This document shows, in pieces, positions 24,070-35,052 of a DNA stretch of 64,000 nt (the stretch's first letter is position 1; the number at the start of each line of letters is the position of its first letter). Position numbers and translations under genes: made by a program. This stretch comes from Chitinophagaceae bacterium (GTDB lineage Bacteria > Bacteroidota > Bacteroidia > Chitinophagales > Chitinophagaceae). The notes under the pieces were generated by a model. That model had not been told where the DNA came from and did no database searches. It worked only from the letters and a program-made list of their open reading frames with translations. The stretch is taken from contig JADKJX010000013.1 in the NCBI GenBank assembly GCA_016720775.1, forward strand, positions 6,544 to 70,543, given 5' to 3'.

Positions 24070-24831
24070 CTATTTTAAGCTATTGATGATCGCCGTAAAA
24101 TCGGCTGCAATTAAGCTGGCACCTCCCACTAATCCTCCATCTACATCGGGCTGGCCAAATATATCTTTTGCATTATTGGCTTTTACGCTTCCTCCATAAA
24201 GAATGGAAATGCTGTCTGCAACGGCCGCCCCGTATTGCTTTGCCATCACACTGCGTATGTGTGCATGCATTTGTTGTGCCTGTTCATTGCTGGCTGTTTT
24301 GCCCGTGCCAATTGCCCAGATGGGTTCGTAAGCGATCACAAAACCGGTCAGTTGTTCTGCCGTTAAATGAAAAAGGCTTTCTTTTAATTGTGTTTCTACA
24401 AAACTGTTTTCATTTCCTGCTTCTCTCACGGCTAATGGTTCTCCACAACAAAAGATGGGTTTCAATCCGTTCTCTAAACAAATATCAACTTTAGCAGCAA
24501 GCATCGCATGGCTTTCATTAAAATATTCCCTGCGTTCGCTGTGGCCGATTATCACGTAATCAACAGCAATGCTTTTCAGCATTTCAGCACTTGTTTCACC
24601 GGTATAAGCGCCGCTTTTTTTATCGTAACAGTTTTGTGCAGCCACGTAAGCATTCTTTTTTCCCGCCAGTTTATTTTTTACATTAATAAGGTATGGGAAA
24701 GGAACACCAAAGACCGCTTCCTGGTTTTCACCCAGGTTATGAGGTGTTGCCATAAGTTCATCCATTAATTTTTCAGCCTGTTGCAGGGTTAGGTTCATTT
24801 TCCAGTTGGCTGCAGCAATTTGTTTACGCAT
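24070..24831 (-). CDS. tpiA: Triosephosphate isomerase
   Basis: 253 residues. The complete active site is visible: NWKMN with Lys11, IGHSERR with His97, and YEPIWAIGTG with Glu169 and the closing loop. ILYGGSVKANNAKDIF and the C-terminal DGGLVGGASL bind the phosphate. It interconverts dihydroxyacetone phosphate and glyceraldehyde 3-phosphate as a cytoplasmic dimer. The GlmU-like gene ends 13 nt upstream, so the two may be co-transcribed. Confidence 0.97.
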   Translation of the reverse strand: MRKQIAAANWKMNLTLQQAEKLMDELMATPHNLGENQEAVFGVPFPYLINVKNKLAGKKNAYVAAQNCYDKKSGAYTGETSAEMLKSIAVDYVIIGHSERREYFNESHAMLAAKVDICLENGLKPIFCCGEPLAVREAGNENSFVETQLKESLFHLTAEQLTGFVIAYEPIWAIGTGKTASNEQAQQMHAHIRSVMAKQYGAAVADSISILYGGSVKANNAKDIFGQPDVDGGLVGGASLIAADFTAIINSLK

Positions 24832-24844
24832 GGTCAGTTGGTTT

Positions 24845-26029
24845 TTAGTATAGTTTGTAAATATCTGTCAAAATCTTTTTCTCCCGGTCTGAAATGGCCA
24901 TTCCTTTCATTTTTTTCCAGTTATCAATATCCACCAGGGCCTTGTTCAGTTTATATTTTGTAATTCCATCCACGCCCCACGAAAAATTAGAAATGAGTTT
25001 GGGCGTAAGGCCTTGCGAAACCACATTGCAACAAACACCAACCACCGTTCCGGTATTAAACGAAGTGTTGATCGCCGCTTTGGAATAATCTCCCATCAGC
25101 AAACCACCTTTACTACCGGCGGCCATTTCTTTTTTATCCGCATCTACCCAGTACTTGACCTCACCGGCATTATTTTTCACATTGCTGTTGGTGGTACCGG
25201 CTCCCAGGTTGCACCATTCCCCCAAAACACTATCGCCTAAGTACCCATCATGCGCTTTATTGCTGTAACCAAATAAAACCGAATTTTTTATTTCTCCTCC
25301 TGCTGTGCAATAAGGACCCACAGTAGTTGCCCCATAAATTTTAGTACCCATCTTAACCACGGCACCTTCACAAATGGCCACGGGGCCTTTGATACAGGTT
25401 CCTTCCATGATGGTTGCATTTTTACCAATATAGATGGGTCCGTCTTCTGCATTTAAAATACAATGCTCCATTTTCACCCCGGTTTCCAGGAAGATCTGTG
25501 AAGGCTTGATTGTTTTATTAGTCTTCGATATCGCTTTGCTTTTTCTTTTACCGGTGATCAACACAAAATCTTCCCGCAGCGCCCAGTCGTTCAGTTGAAA
25601 TATCTGCCAGGGATAATGAATGGCCTGCAGGTCGCCGCGGTAATCCACGGAATGATTCACTTTTATTTTATGAAGACCTAAAACTTCCTTGTTAGAAAAT
25701 TTATACGCTACCCCCCCTTCTTTTCCGGAAGAAAGAAATTCCCCGTTCTTCAGTTTCATTATTTTATTTACCACTGCACGGGTGGGTAAAACATTGGCAT
25801 GTACCAACAGGTAATTGTCTTTACCAATGCCCTTTTCTATTTTGATGGATTGTTCGTTATCGAGGTAATTGTCTTCCCATTTATTTGCCGAGGGGATTTT
25901 GAAATGGCGCTCCCATTTTTCCCGGATCGTTAAAATACCGATGCGTATGTCCTGGATATGGCGGGTGTATGTAAACGGGTGGAGATTCTCCGGTTTGCAG
26001 TATTCTTCTGTAAAGATGATCTTTTGCAT
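24845..26029 (-). CDS. GlmU-like sugar nucleotidyltransferase / acyltransferase-fold protein
   Basis: 394 residues from the ATG at 26029; a TTG two codons earlier is disregarded. The N-terminal half is a divergent nucleotidyltransferase-like domain (MQKIIFTEEYCKPENLHPF, VHANVLPTRAVVNKIM). The C-terminal half is a left-handed beta-helix made of hexapeptide repeats (IGKNATIMEGTCIKGPVAIC, EGAVVKMGTKIYGATTVG, GDSVLGEWCNLGAGTTNSNV). This arrangement matches the Bacteroidota 'GlmU family' proteins, whose substrate is not established; it is probably in sugar-nucleotide or cell-wall precursor metabolism. The canonical GlmU P-loop (LAAGxGTRM) is missing, so uridylyltransferase activity is doubtful. 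Confidence 0.85.
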   Translation of the reverse strand: MQKIIFTEEYCKPENLHPFTYTRHIQDIRIGILTIREKWERHFKIPSANKWEDNYLDNEQSIKIEKGIGKDNYLLVHANVLPTRAVVNKIMKLKNGEFLSSGKEGGVAYKFSNKEVLGLHKIKVNHSVDYRGDLQAIHYPWQIFQLNDWALREDFVLITGKRKSKAISKTNKTIKPSQIFLETGVKMEHCILNAEDGPIYIGKNATIMEGTCIKGPVAICEGAVVKMGTKIYGATTVGPYCTAGGEIKNSVLFGYSNKAHDGYLGDSVLGEWCNLGAGTTNSNVKNNAGEVKYWVDADKKEMAAGSKGGLLMGDYSKAAINTSFNTGTVVGVCCNVVSQGLTPKLISNFSWGVDGITKYKLNKALVDIDNWKKMKGMAISDREKKILTDIYKLY

Positions 26030-26042
26030 ACCCAAAACTACT

Positions 26043-26073
26043 AAAAAAATAGCCCCCCCGGAGAACCGGCGGG
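26043..26073 (-). terminator. Terminator of the PKD adhesin gene
   Basis: On the - strand CCCGCCGG-TTCT-CCGGGGGG is followed by GCTATTTTTTT. It is 34 nt after the stop of the adhesin gene and is part of direct repeat copy 1. Confidence 0.8.
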
Positions 26074-26103
26074 ACTTAAAGTATAGCCATGAAAAACAAA
26101 CTT
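26054..26103 (-). repeat. 50-bp direct repeat, copy 1
   Basis: Matches 31487-31536 at 48 of 50 positions; the only differences are two adjacent bases in the hairpin (gc here, aa there). It includes a terminator stem and the common segment acttaaagtatagccatg. The two copies bracket the adhesin gene. Confidence 0.88.
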
Positions 26104-26106
26104 CAA

Positions 26107-29100
26107 TTATTTTATGATGGTTACATAACCTGTTATCGGGTTACGCCCGTTATTAGGTTCAATGATGTAATAGTACGTATCAAATGGCAGCGGCTTTCCG
26201 TTCATTGTTCCGTTCCATGGCTTGCTGTATCCCCTGCTTTCAAAAACCAATTGCCCTGCACGGGTAAATACCTGTACCCTGTTATTGGGATAGGTATCAA
26301 GATACTCGATCGTCCACACATCGTTGATACCGTCATTGTTCGGTGTAAACGTATTGGGTATTTTCGGTGCCTTTAATAATTTCACAAACACATCATCTTT
26401 GGTTACACAACCTCCCCGGGCTGTAACAGCAAGTGTATACGTGACATCATCACGGAGATTACTTGCTTTTGGCGTAAGGATCGTGTTGTTGTTCAGATAG
26501 ATATTCGGTGTCCACAAATACTGCAGGTCATTTCCGGATGCCGTTGCCAGTATGGTAATAGAACCGAGTTCCAGCACATACCGGTCGGGCCCTGCATTAG
26601 CTAAGGGATATGGAAATACCGTTAATGGTTTTACCATCGTATCACTATTACATCCGTTGGTATTAATGATATAAAGGCTTACTGAATACGTGATCGTATC
26701 CCTATAGGTATGTGTAACTAGGGATGATCCAGTTGCGGTTATTCCATCACCAAAGCTCCAGTTCCATTGATTAACTGTTCCGTCCAATCCATTGCTCCGG
26801 TCTGTGAATGTAACAACTTCGCCTATGCATATGCTTGGCTTATTGGTTGTAAAGTCTGCCCGGGGTTGCGGGTGAACCGTATTCAATAAGATGGTTGTAT
26901 CATGCACACAGCCTGCACCACTGGTTACCTGCAACTTCACATTGAAAGGCCCGGTAGTTATGTAAGTATGCGTTGGATTTTTTGCGACAGAATTGTTGTT
27001 GATAGGCCCGCTTGCAGGATCTCCAAGATCCCATAGATATGTAAATGCATTTTCGGTACCATCGGCAATGGTTGAGGTATTATCGAAAACAACCACTGCA
27101 TTAGGCAGGCATACACTTGCCGGTATGGTAAAGTTTGGTTGCGGTTGTGGTTTTACATTAACCGGTTTTAGTTTAACAGTGCTTATACAACCATTGCTGG
27201 TAGTTACTTTAAGCGTTACATTAAATATTCCATAGTTGCTGAACGTATGCGTAAAAGGCAAATTGTTATTACGAACCTGCACGGGCGAACCATCGCCAAA
27301 ATCCCATGTCCAGGTGGTTAATGTTCCTACTGCATTAACAGATGAATCAGAGAACGTGACCGCTACTCTTTCACAATCGGGAGAAGTAAAACCAAAATTA
27401 GCTACAGGCGGTTGCCAGACAGTGATCGTTTGCGAAGCGGTATCTACGCATCCACCGGTTGCTGATGTGAATGTATATCGAATGGTATGCGTACCGGGCC
27501 CGGCAACTGCAGGATTGAAAAGACCGCCGGTACTAACACCCGGACCAGTAAATACAAATGTTCCGGGCACACCACCAACCTCGCTTGCCTGCGTTATTTG
27601 ATACGGCAGTGCATCCAGACATATAGATGGAATAGCATTAAACTGAACTTTTGGCGCAGCATTTACCACGATCGTTTTTATTTTATCATTCACACAGGTA
27701 GTGCCTGAGTATGCCCGGTACCGGATATTAAATAATTTAGTTGGGGGAGTTTGGAAATTAGGATAGAGGTGCCGGATTATTTCTCCCGGATAAGGGTTGT
27801 TCTCCGTTTGAAATACAAGCGGGGTACCTATATTATCCCAGTATATCTCCACTTTTGTGATGTTACCAAAGTTTACCGTAGAAGCATCCTGTATGGCTAC
27901 CGAATCATTGGCACATAAGTTTGCAGGATTGAGCGGATTGAAATTAGCGACCGGGATATCGCCATTCACTGTAAAGGTTTGCGATACTGTTGCTATACAA
28001 ACACTGTCGCTTGTAATGGTAAGTGTTGCAGTATATATACCAATTGCATTGTAACGATGCTGGGGATTTTGTAACATAGATGTATTTAAGGGGCCCGATG
28101 GAGGGTCGCCAAAATTCCAGAGCCAGCTTGTTATTGATCCGGTGGCAATATGAGAAGTATCGATGAATTGTGCATAGGCATCACTCAAACAAACTTCGGG
28201 AGAAATAAATCCGGGTATGGGTTGCGGATTAATGACCACCTGCCGTATGGAAGTGTCGCTGATACATCCCTTACTGGAAGTAGCTGCCAGCTTAACGTTG
28301 TATGTTCCTGCATTTGCAAAAGTATGTGTTGGGTTTTGCAAAGTGGAAGTATCTGCCGTACCGCTGGACGGATCACCAAAATTCCAGTACCAGTTTGTGA
28401 GGGCTCCTGCATTTGCCGTTGATGCATCTGAAAAACTGATCAGTTTTGTTTCGCAGGAAGGGGCGCTGAAATTAAACGCAGCCGTTGGCAACGGATTAAT
28501 GAGAACCGTATGTATTGTCGTATCGCTGTAACAACCTTTGTCGGTTACGATCCAGTGTTTGACCGTTTTTATACCAACAGTGACATACAAATGTTTTGGA
28601 TTTTGGAGGGTTGAAAAATTCCCGTCACCAAAATCCCAATGCCATTCTGTGATTGTACTTCCGCTGCCGGTTGCATTACTGATGAAAGAAGTACTGTCAC
28701 GTAAACAGTTTTCTGCATTTACCGAAAAGTCGGCATGAGCCTGCGGATAAATATTACTTAATACCTTGATGGTATCATGCACGCAACCAACATTGCTGGT
28801 TACTACAAGATTTATATTGAATGGCCCCGGGTTGTTATAATAATGTACCGGGTTCTTTAAAACAGAACTGTCGTTGATACCACTTGCCGGGTCACCAAAA
28901 TGCCATTTATAACCAAATGCATTTTGCGAACCATCGGCAATGGTACTGGCATCAAAGAAATGCGCCGAATCATAAGGAAGACAAATTCCTGCAGGTAAGG
29001 TAAAATCAACAAAAGGAATGGGGCCTATATAGATCGTATCATTAAAGTAATTGCTCTGGCAGCCGGTATTGGTCTCCACTTTTAATTTAACAATTTTGGT

Positions 29101-31295
29101 ACCCCATGGCGTATATGTGTGTACCTGGTTGTTGCCAGTAAGAACGGTATCTTTTATTCCATCGCCAAAATCCCAATACCATTTTACCAGTGTACCTGGT
29201 GCATACACAACAGACGAATCGGTAAAGGTAACGGGCATGCCATCACACCGGGGACTTGAAATCCCAAACCTGGGGATTGGTACTGCTGTTACCGTAACCT
29301 GGCGGGAGGCCGTATCACTCAAACATCCCACATTGGTTACATTGGTATACCGCACGGTGTATGTGCCCGGGGCTGCATACAAATGTTTTGGATCTTTTAC
29401 AGTGCTGTATGTTCCATCGCCAAAATCCCACCACCACTTGTATGGATAAGTGGCGGATACATAGGTAGAAGTATCTGTAAAAGCAATGCTGTCTGTTACA
29501 CATCCATTATTACTCCAGCTAAAACCAAGTACGGCAGGGTCATAAACATAAAGATCCCGGTCAATGATCACCGAGTTTCCGCAACCTTCGCTGGTTAATG
29601 TTCCGGCGGTGATGGTGATCGGGTAAATTCCGGCAGGCGCATAACTGTAAAGTGTAGGTAACCGGTATCGCCACACCTGTGTACTGCCAATAAGATAAGT
29701 GGAATCGGAAGTAAGGGGTGCATTCAATGTTACATTGGGATAAGGACTACCGGGAGGATTATTATGAAAATCCCAGGTAAGATATGTCAGTGAATCCGGG
29801 TGCTTTGGCATGATTACTGAAAAGTAAAAAGACGTTCCGGTACATGCCGTAACATTAGTACTTATGCTAAGTGGATTGATGGGTGTGATAAAAGTAAGCA
29901 GGTCTTTAATGTTGGTACCTGCATTATAGCCATAGGATTCCACACTTCCATATCCGTAGGCGCTTGCATTAAATCCCGAGTCTGATTGCAACGTATGCGT
30001 TCCCACAGATACCTGTTGCTGCAGGTAAGAATAATTACTGTTTTGCGGATGTATCACAAAGGGGCTTGAAGGTGGAGCACCGTCTATCCGGAATGAACTT
30101 AATGCAGTACCCCCGTTTGGTATCAGTACACTGATAAAATGTTCAGTAATGGCAAAATGTGGTGTTGCATATAACAGGACCCTGGAAATATTCTGTTCTA
30201 TTGAACTGAGATAGATCACCTCCGGGTCTCCGTCACCTGCGGGTATCACCCCGGTATTACCACAGGCTCCGGAAGTTGTAATGTATTGTGCTACCAGGAT
30301 CGGTTTATCAGACTGGATATAATTGGGTTGATTGGTTGCCCCGAACTGGTAGTAAAAATTATTGATAAGTCCCGTTAATGTTACCCCATTCAGCTTAACT
30401 ACAGCGGTAGGATCTGATACAGCGATCCTGAAATAATTATAAGGCATCCCGTACGTTGGAACGGTGAGGTAATTTTTTCCCCAGGCAGTTTTAGGAAAGG
30501 ATTGTACAATATAGTTATCGGCAGACCCTCCTCCATTTACCGGGCAGTTCAGGTTTATTTTGCCACTTCCTGAATAGACTGCAATTGGTTTACAAACGCC
30601 GGTACCACTGGCAATACTCACAATCTTCGAACCCGTCAGGTCTACCCCACTATTTCCGGCGATGGTACCCAACGCATTAAATACCTGCCCTTGTGTTAAG
30701 TTATAGGTATAGGTCTGGCCAGCAGTCATAGTTTGTGTATTGGCGCTGGGCGTTACCTGGATAGTGGTTGTACCTGTATCTGTTGCCACCGCAAAAAAGT
30801 AGCAGTATGAATAAGCCTGTTGTGAATTCTGGCTCATGTTCAAGGAATAATATTCCTTACCCAAAGTGTTGGTAGGAAATAGTAATGTAGCACCGGACCT
30901 GCTTCCATTGTATATATGTGCATAGGCCACAATTGGTTTATCACTGGTAATATGAATGCCTTTGCCTGAAGTTCCTTCAGTACCCAGGCGTGCATCATTT
31001 GCCCCCGACTTGGGAATTGGGGTGTTTCAAAGATGGTATTGGCAGCAATATTCGAGTAGGTTTGTGTGTATCCAATTCCAGGAATTGACACCGTAACGGT
31101 TGTGACTGCCTCCGTTGCAAAGTATAGTACCATTTCCTGTGCTCCACCAGTGGCATTTAGGGTCCCATTGCCATTATACATGTCGCAATGGTTGCCATAT
31201 CCCACCCAAAAATCCTTACCCTTATTGGAGAAATCCTGAGAGAATGCAGTAGCAGAAGCACACACGGCAGCCAGCAGAAGCAGACTTTTTCTCAT
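26107..31295 (-). CDS. Giant PKD-repeat adhesin with type IX secretion domain, frameshifted
   Basis: About 1,729 residues when joined. Signal peptide (MRKSLLLLAAVCASATAFSQ), then an IgGFc-binding-like N-terminal domain (FSNKGKDFWVGYGNHCDMY; later GSGKINLNCPV). Next come about ten PKD domains marked by W-x-F-G-D-[GP] (WDFGDG, WHFGDP, WNFGDP, WSFGDG), then a gliding-motility/type B C-terminal sorting domain (TFTPNNDGINDVW ... YYYIIEPNNGRNPITGYVTI). The frame breaks at the C-run 31002-31006 (one base missing), just after ETPQFPSRG; the protein goes on as ANDARLGTEGTSGKG. It should be exported by the type IX system and held on the surface, for adhesion or gliding. It has its own terminator. Confidence 0.9.
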
Positions 31296-31477
31296 TTGCG
31301 TTGGTGTAGGTTGAACAATACAATATACAAAATAACCGGGTTAGCAAAGACTACTTTCTATATAGATCTGCAGTTTTTTTAAATAAATACCTGGGGATAG
31401 TATTAAAATATCTAAACGAACTGCGAGGCGATTAGACCTACCAAAATTTGAAAGGTTTAATAAGCTGGTTATGAAGT

Positions 31478-31506
31478 AAAAAAAATCCCCCCGGAGAACC
31501 GAAGGG
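31478..31506 (-). terminator. Terminator of rpmE2
   Basis: On the - strand CCCTTCGG-TTCT-CCGGGGGG is followed by ATTTTTTTT. It has the same design and flank as the terminator after the adhesin gene. Confidence 0.8.
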
Positions 31507-31536
31507 ACTTAAAGTATAGCCATGAAAAACAAACTT
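31487..31536 (-). repeat. 50-bp direct repeat, copy 2
   Basis: 48/50 identical to 26054-26103 and in the same orientation. It starts 27 nt after the rpmE2 stop. The stretch from here to 31295 (about 180 bp) is the adhesin promoter region; no clear box was found. Confidence 0.88.
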
Positions 31537-31563
31537 TAAATAAAGATAGTGATCTGAATTAAA

Positions 31564-31818
31564 TTATTTTGCTTTTTTTTCGTACCGTTTGTTGAACTTA
31601 TCAATACGGCCTGCTGTATCCACCAGTACATTTTTACCGGTATAAAATGGATGAGAAGTATTTGATATCTCCAATTTAATTACCGGGTATTCTTTTCCAT
31701 CCTCATAAACCACCGTTTCCTTTGAAGGAGCAGTTGACCGGCTTAAAAACTGGGTTCCGTTACTCATGTCCTTAAAAACAACTAACCTGTAAGTTTCCGG
31801 GTGAATGCCTTGTTTCAT
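31564..31818 (-). CDS. rpmE2: 50S ribosomal protein L31, type B
   Basis: 84 residues: MKQGIHPETYRLVVFKDMSN, SNTSHPFYTGKNVLVDTAGR and a Lys-rich tail (KFNKRYEKKAK). There is no Cys-x-x-Cys pair, so it is the zinc-independent type B. It is a peripheral protein of the large ribosomal subunit. Monocistronic, with a TATCTTTG promoter upstream. Confidence 0.96.
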   Translation of the reverse strand: MKQGIHPETYRLVVFKDMSNGTQFLSRSTAPSKETVVYEDGKEYPVIKLEISNTSHPFYTGKNVLVDTAGRIDKFNKRYEKKAK

Positions 31819-31868
31819 AATTTTTTATGGTTTGTGTACGGATTTTGCCGTACTGATTATCAAAGCGG

Positions 31869-31876
31869 CAAAGATA
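31869..31876 (-). promoter_or_regulatory. Promoter -7 box of rpmE2
   Basis: TATCTTTG on the - strand, followed by CCGC. It lies 51 nt upstream of the rpmE2 ATG. The same TATCTTTGCCGC is found before rpmI and, as TAGCTTTGCCGC, before tRNA-Arg. Confidence 0.55.
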
Positions 31877-31916
31877 GGGCAAAATATTGAATTTTTACCG
31901 TTGAAACATCAAAAAA

Positions 31917-32408
31917 TCAGCTTTTCATATTGATGTACTGCAGCGCAATGCCCAATCCCCAGCCTTTTGAGGCCTGGATAACAGCCTGCAGATCGTCAAT
32001 TTTTTTGCCGGATACCCTTATTATATCATCCATAATTGCCGCCTGAACCTTAAATCCACCATCTTTGATCAGCTTTACTATCTTCTTGGCATCTTCCTGT
32101 TTTATGCCATTTCTTACAGGCACTTCTTTTTTAACCACCTTCCCACTCTGGTAGGGTTCTTTGCTCAGGTCGTAAATCTCACCTGCCAGGCCCTGTTTCA
32201 TGCTTCGGCTTATCATCACATCAGTGATCTGGGTTAATTTCATTTCGCTGTCGGCCTCCAGGTTCACTTTAAATTCCTTCTTATTAAGATCGATCACTAC
32301 GTGAGAACCCTTGAAGTCGAAGCGGTTGGTTATCTCTTTGGTAACAGTATTTATAGCATTGTCCAGCGTTTGCAGGTCAACTTTGCTTACAAGGTCAAAT
32401 GATGGCAT
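31917..32408 (-). CDS. yajQ: YajQ-family nucleotide-binding protein
   Basis: 163 residues from the ATG at 32408 (MPSFDLVSKVDLQTLDNAIN). An upstream in-frame start would add 13 residues read through the terminator hairpin of the next gene, so it is rejected. Two ferredoxin-like domains of the UPF0234 family; SFDIVS-type start, NRFDFKGS at about 28, and the C-terminal VSGKKIDDLQAVIQ. Members bind cyclic di-GMP or RNA in some bacteria; the role in Bacteroidota is unknown. Cytoplasmic. Confidence 0.93.
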   Translation of the reverse strand: MPSFDLVSKVDLQTLDNAINTVTKEITNRFDFKGSHVVIDLNKKEFKVNLEADSEMKLTQITDVMISRSMKQGLAGEIYDLSKEPYQSGKVVKKEVPVRNGIKQEDAKKIVKLIKDGGFKVQAAIMDDIIRVSGKKIDDLQAVIQASKGWGLGIALQYINMKS

Positions 32409-32429
32409 AATGGTATTTTTTCCAAAAGT

Positions 32430-32461
32430 AAAAAACCTGTCGCACAAAGACGACAGGTTTT
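32430..32461 (-). terminator. Terminator of the outer-membrane barrel gene
   Basis: AACCTGTCG-TCTTTGTG-CGACAGGTTTTTT on the - strand, 43 nt after the barrel-gene stop and 22 nt before the yajQ start. Confidence 0.88.
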
Positions 32462-32503
32462 ACAAAAAGGGCCAGTTGTCTTTAATTTTTTATTAAAAGC
32501 AAA

Positions 32504-34990
32504 TCAACTGCCGCTTTTTACCCTGTTCTGCTCATCGCTTGCACCGCTGCTTCTTTTGCCGCTGGTGGCTTTTAATTTTCCTTTGTTAAAACGGTATGTA
32601 AAGGTCAGGCTTACGGCACGGCTATCGTTCACATTTTTAAATTGTGCATCAACTGTACCATATTTGCTGTACCCTTTAAAAACTCCGCCGGCAAAAATAT
32701 CACGTACATTTAAACGTATACTGCCCTGGTTCTTTAATACCTGTTTGCTTATACCTGCATTTACCTGGGCTATTGGTTCAATAAAAATCACTCCTTCCAA
32801 ACCCTTAGTGCGATAAAAGCCACTCACTTCTGCTGCCCATCCTTTACTGAATTTAAACTGCTGTTGCAATTGTATCATAAAACTGGTAACACCTATTGAA
32901 ATGGGGTCATTATTAACAACGCCTTTAAAATGGTTGTTGTAAACATTGGCGTAAATATTACCGCTCCACCATTTGGTAATTGATTTATTTGCGGTTACTG
33001 CCAGGCCTATTTGTTTTGCATTTGCGATGTTAGCCTTTTTGATAAATGTTTCATTTGTTGCTTCATGTTGTTCCAACACCTGCTGAATGATATTATTTGT
33101 GGCAGTATAATTTACAGTAGTAGTGAAAAACCCTTTGTAAGTGTGGCTTAGTTCTATATTATGGGCAAACTGTGCACTTATATTTGGGTTACCCTGCTCA
33201 AAAGTGTACCTGTCAATAAAATGAACAAATGGATTCATATCCTCGTAGTCGGGCCGTTGTATTCTTCTACCATAATTAATAACGAATTGATTTTTTTCGT
33301 TGGCGGTGTATTGCAGGTAAACCGTTGGGAATAACTGGGTGTAAGATCTTTTGAATTTTGTTTCAGTATACTCAAATTTATTTAAAGCCGTGTTATAAGT
33401 ATACCCTTTTGAAATACCATTTGAGTTTGTATTCTCTACCCTTAATCCCAACTGGGCACTCCATTTTTTACCCAAAGGCCTGCTGTAGTTAACGTATGCA
33501 GCATTAATGTTTTCATCATAAATAAAATGATTGCTGCGGCCGCTGTCTAAAACAGAATAACCTGTTTTTAAACTATCGTACCTGGCGTCGTTGTCATTCA
33601 TTACAAAGCTGGTTTTAAAACCTGCTTCAAACTTTGCATCTTTTTTTAAGGGTAAAGTATAATCTACCTTACCACTGTATATTTTTATATTGGTTGGCAG
33701 TGTACCGAATAAAACATCAGGAGCCTGCGTCATATTTCCCATATTATCATAGTAGGTACTGGTAAGCGGCTGCCTGCTAGTTGCTTTGTATTGAATAAAA
33801 TCACAATCAGCTGTGATCTCCTGCCCTGCTGTATCCAGTTTGGTTCTCAGGTTCACATTACTGCTGAAGTTTTTCCATTTTTCTTCATTTTCTGTGTATG
33901 CACTCGTTACACTTGTCAGGTTATGATTTGGATCATAAATAGACGTATTGGTACTGCTTTGCCATAAACTGGGATTATAGTATCCGTTTAAAACAACACC
34001 AAGGGTTGTATTTTTTGATACCGAATAATCAAACCCCATTTTGGCATTGTAATAATGGCGCTGGTTTTCCATACCTGTTTCCGATTCAAAAATTGACTTT
34101 ATATTTTTTGTATTGGCATCACGAAAATTCCTGGTGATATACAGTTCCTCACTCCTGTGATTACGGTTGTAATTAAAGTTGCTGAAGAAATTTATTTTTT
34201 TGTTACGGTAGTTAAAACTTACCGCTTCATTAAAACGGGCATACCTGCCCTGGGTGTAACCACTTGTGATGCTTCCGTTATAACCAAACAGTTTGTTCTT
34301 TTTGGTCTTGATATTGATGACGCCTGCATTACCTGCTGCATCATATTTTGCAGGAGGATTGGTCATGATCTCGATCTGTTCCAACTGGCTTGAGGTCATA
34401 TTACGCAACATGTTAGCCAGGTCTGGACCACTCAGGTAGCTTGGACGGCCATCTATGTAGATAACCACACCCGATTTACCTTTCAGGCTGATATTTCCAT
34501 CTTTATCCACTGTGATACCCGGAGATTTCTCCAGCACTTCAAGCGCTGTGTTACCGGCATTGGTGATGGATGCATCAACGTTAACGATGGTACGGTCAAG
34601 TTTTCTTTCAATCAAAGGTTTCTTTGAACTCACTGAAACTTCCTGCAGGTTTTTACTTACAGGCAGTATTTGTAAAACTTCCAGTGTAACTGCGCCCTGG
34701 CTTGGTGAAAGAGTGAAAGATTTACTGTAACTTTTTGAATGACCAACCGAGGTGGCCATAACCAGGTAATTACCGTCCTTTAAATTTTCGAAAGAGAAAT
34801 TCCCGTTTTTGTCGGCAACGGCAGTTTTTACCAAACTTGAATCCTTTGCATTTAGGAGAGAAACTGAGGCAGCGTCAATTATTTTTTGATTACCTCCGTC
34901 TTTGATACTTCCGGTTACTTTACCTCCGGATTGGGCATAACTGCATACGGCGATGCTCATAGCAGCCAGCAGGCTGAAAAATTGTTTCAT
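32504..34990 (-). CDS. Outer-membrane beta-barrel protein with carboxypeptidase-regulatory domain
   Basis: 828 residues. Signal peptide (SLLAAMSIAVCSYAQ), CarboxypepD-reg-like domain (about 22-110, VTGSIKDGGNQKIIDAASVS), a plug-like region with VVIYIDGRPSYLSGPDLANM and EIMTNPPAKYDAAGNAGVIN, and a C-terminal barrel of about 550 residues (alternating strands, e.g. KWSAQLGLRVENTNSN) ending in a Gly/Ser-rich basic tail. This is the 'outer membrane beta-barrel family 3' variety, related to TonB receptors but without a clear TonB box. The ligand is unknown; such genes are often controlled by nearby sensors, and none is seen here. Monocistronic with a terminator. Confidence 0.92.
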   Translation of the reverse strand: MKQFFSLLAAMSIAVCSYAQSGGKVTGSIKDGGNQKIIDAASVSLLNAKDSSLVKTAVADKNGNFSFENLKDGNYLVMATSVGHSKSYSKSFTLSPSQGAVTLEVLQILPVSKNLQEVSVSSKKPLIERKLDRTIVNVDASITNAGNTALEVLEKSPGITVDKDGNISLKGKSGVVIYIDGRPSYLSGPDLANMLRNMTSSQLEQIEIMTNPPAKYDAAGNAGVINIKTKKNKLFGYNGSITSGYTQGRYARFNEAVSFNYRNKKINFFSNFNYNRNHRSEELYITRNFRDANTKNIKSIFESETGMENQRHYYNAKMGFDYSVSKNTTLGVVLNGYYNPSLWQSSTNTSIYDPNHNLTSVTSAYTENEEKWKNFSSNVNLRTKLDTAGQEITADCDFIQYKATSRQPLTSTYYDNMGNMTQAPDVLFGTLPTNIKIYSGKVDYTLPLKKDAKFEAGFKTSFVMNDNDARYDSLKTGYSVLDSGRSNHFIYDENINAAYVNYSRPLGKKWSAQLGLRVENTNSNGISKGYTYNTALNKFEYTETKFKRSYTQLFPTVYLQYTANEKNQFVINYGRRIQRPDYEDMNPFVHFIDRYTFEQGNPNISAQFAHNIELSHTYKGFFTTTVNYTATNNIIQQVLEQHEATNETFIKKANIANAKQIGLAVTANKSITKWWSGNIYANVYNNHFKGVVNNDPISIGVTSFMIQLQQQFKFSKGWAAEVSGFYRTKGLEGVIFIEPIAQVNAGISKQVLKNQGSIRLNVRDIFAGGVFKGYSKYGTVDAQFKNVNDSRAVSLTFTYRFNKGKLKATSGKRSSGASDEQNRVKSGS

Positions 34991-35052
34991 GGCTTTACTT
35001 TTTGTTTTTTGGCTATTAATAAATGTAGTTATATACTTTGATAACTACTTCA

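Noticed and set aside
26993..29598. Several long + strand frames inside the adhesin gene
   Set aside because: Antisense shadows of the PKD repeats; they recur with the repeat spacing and have no starts or signals.
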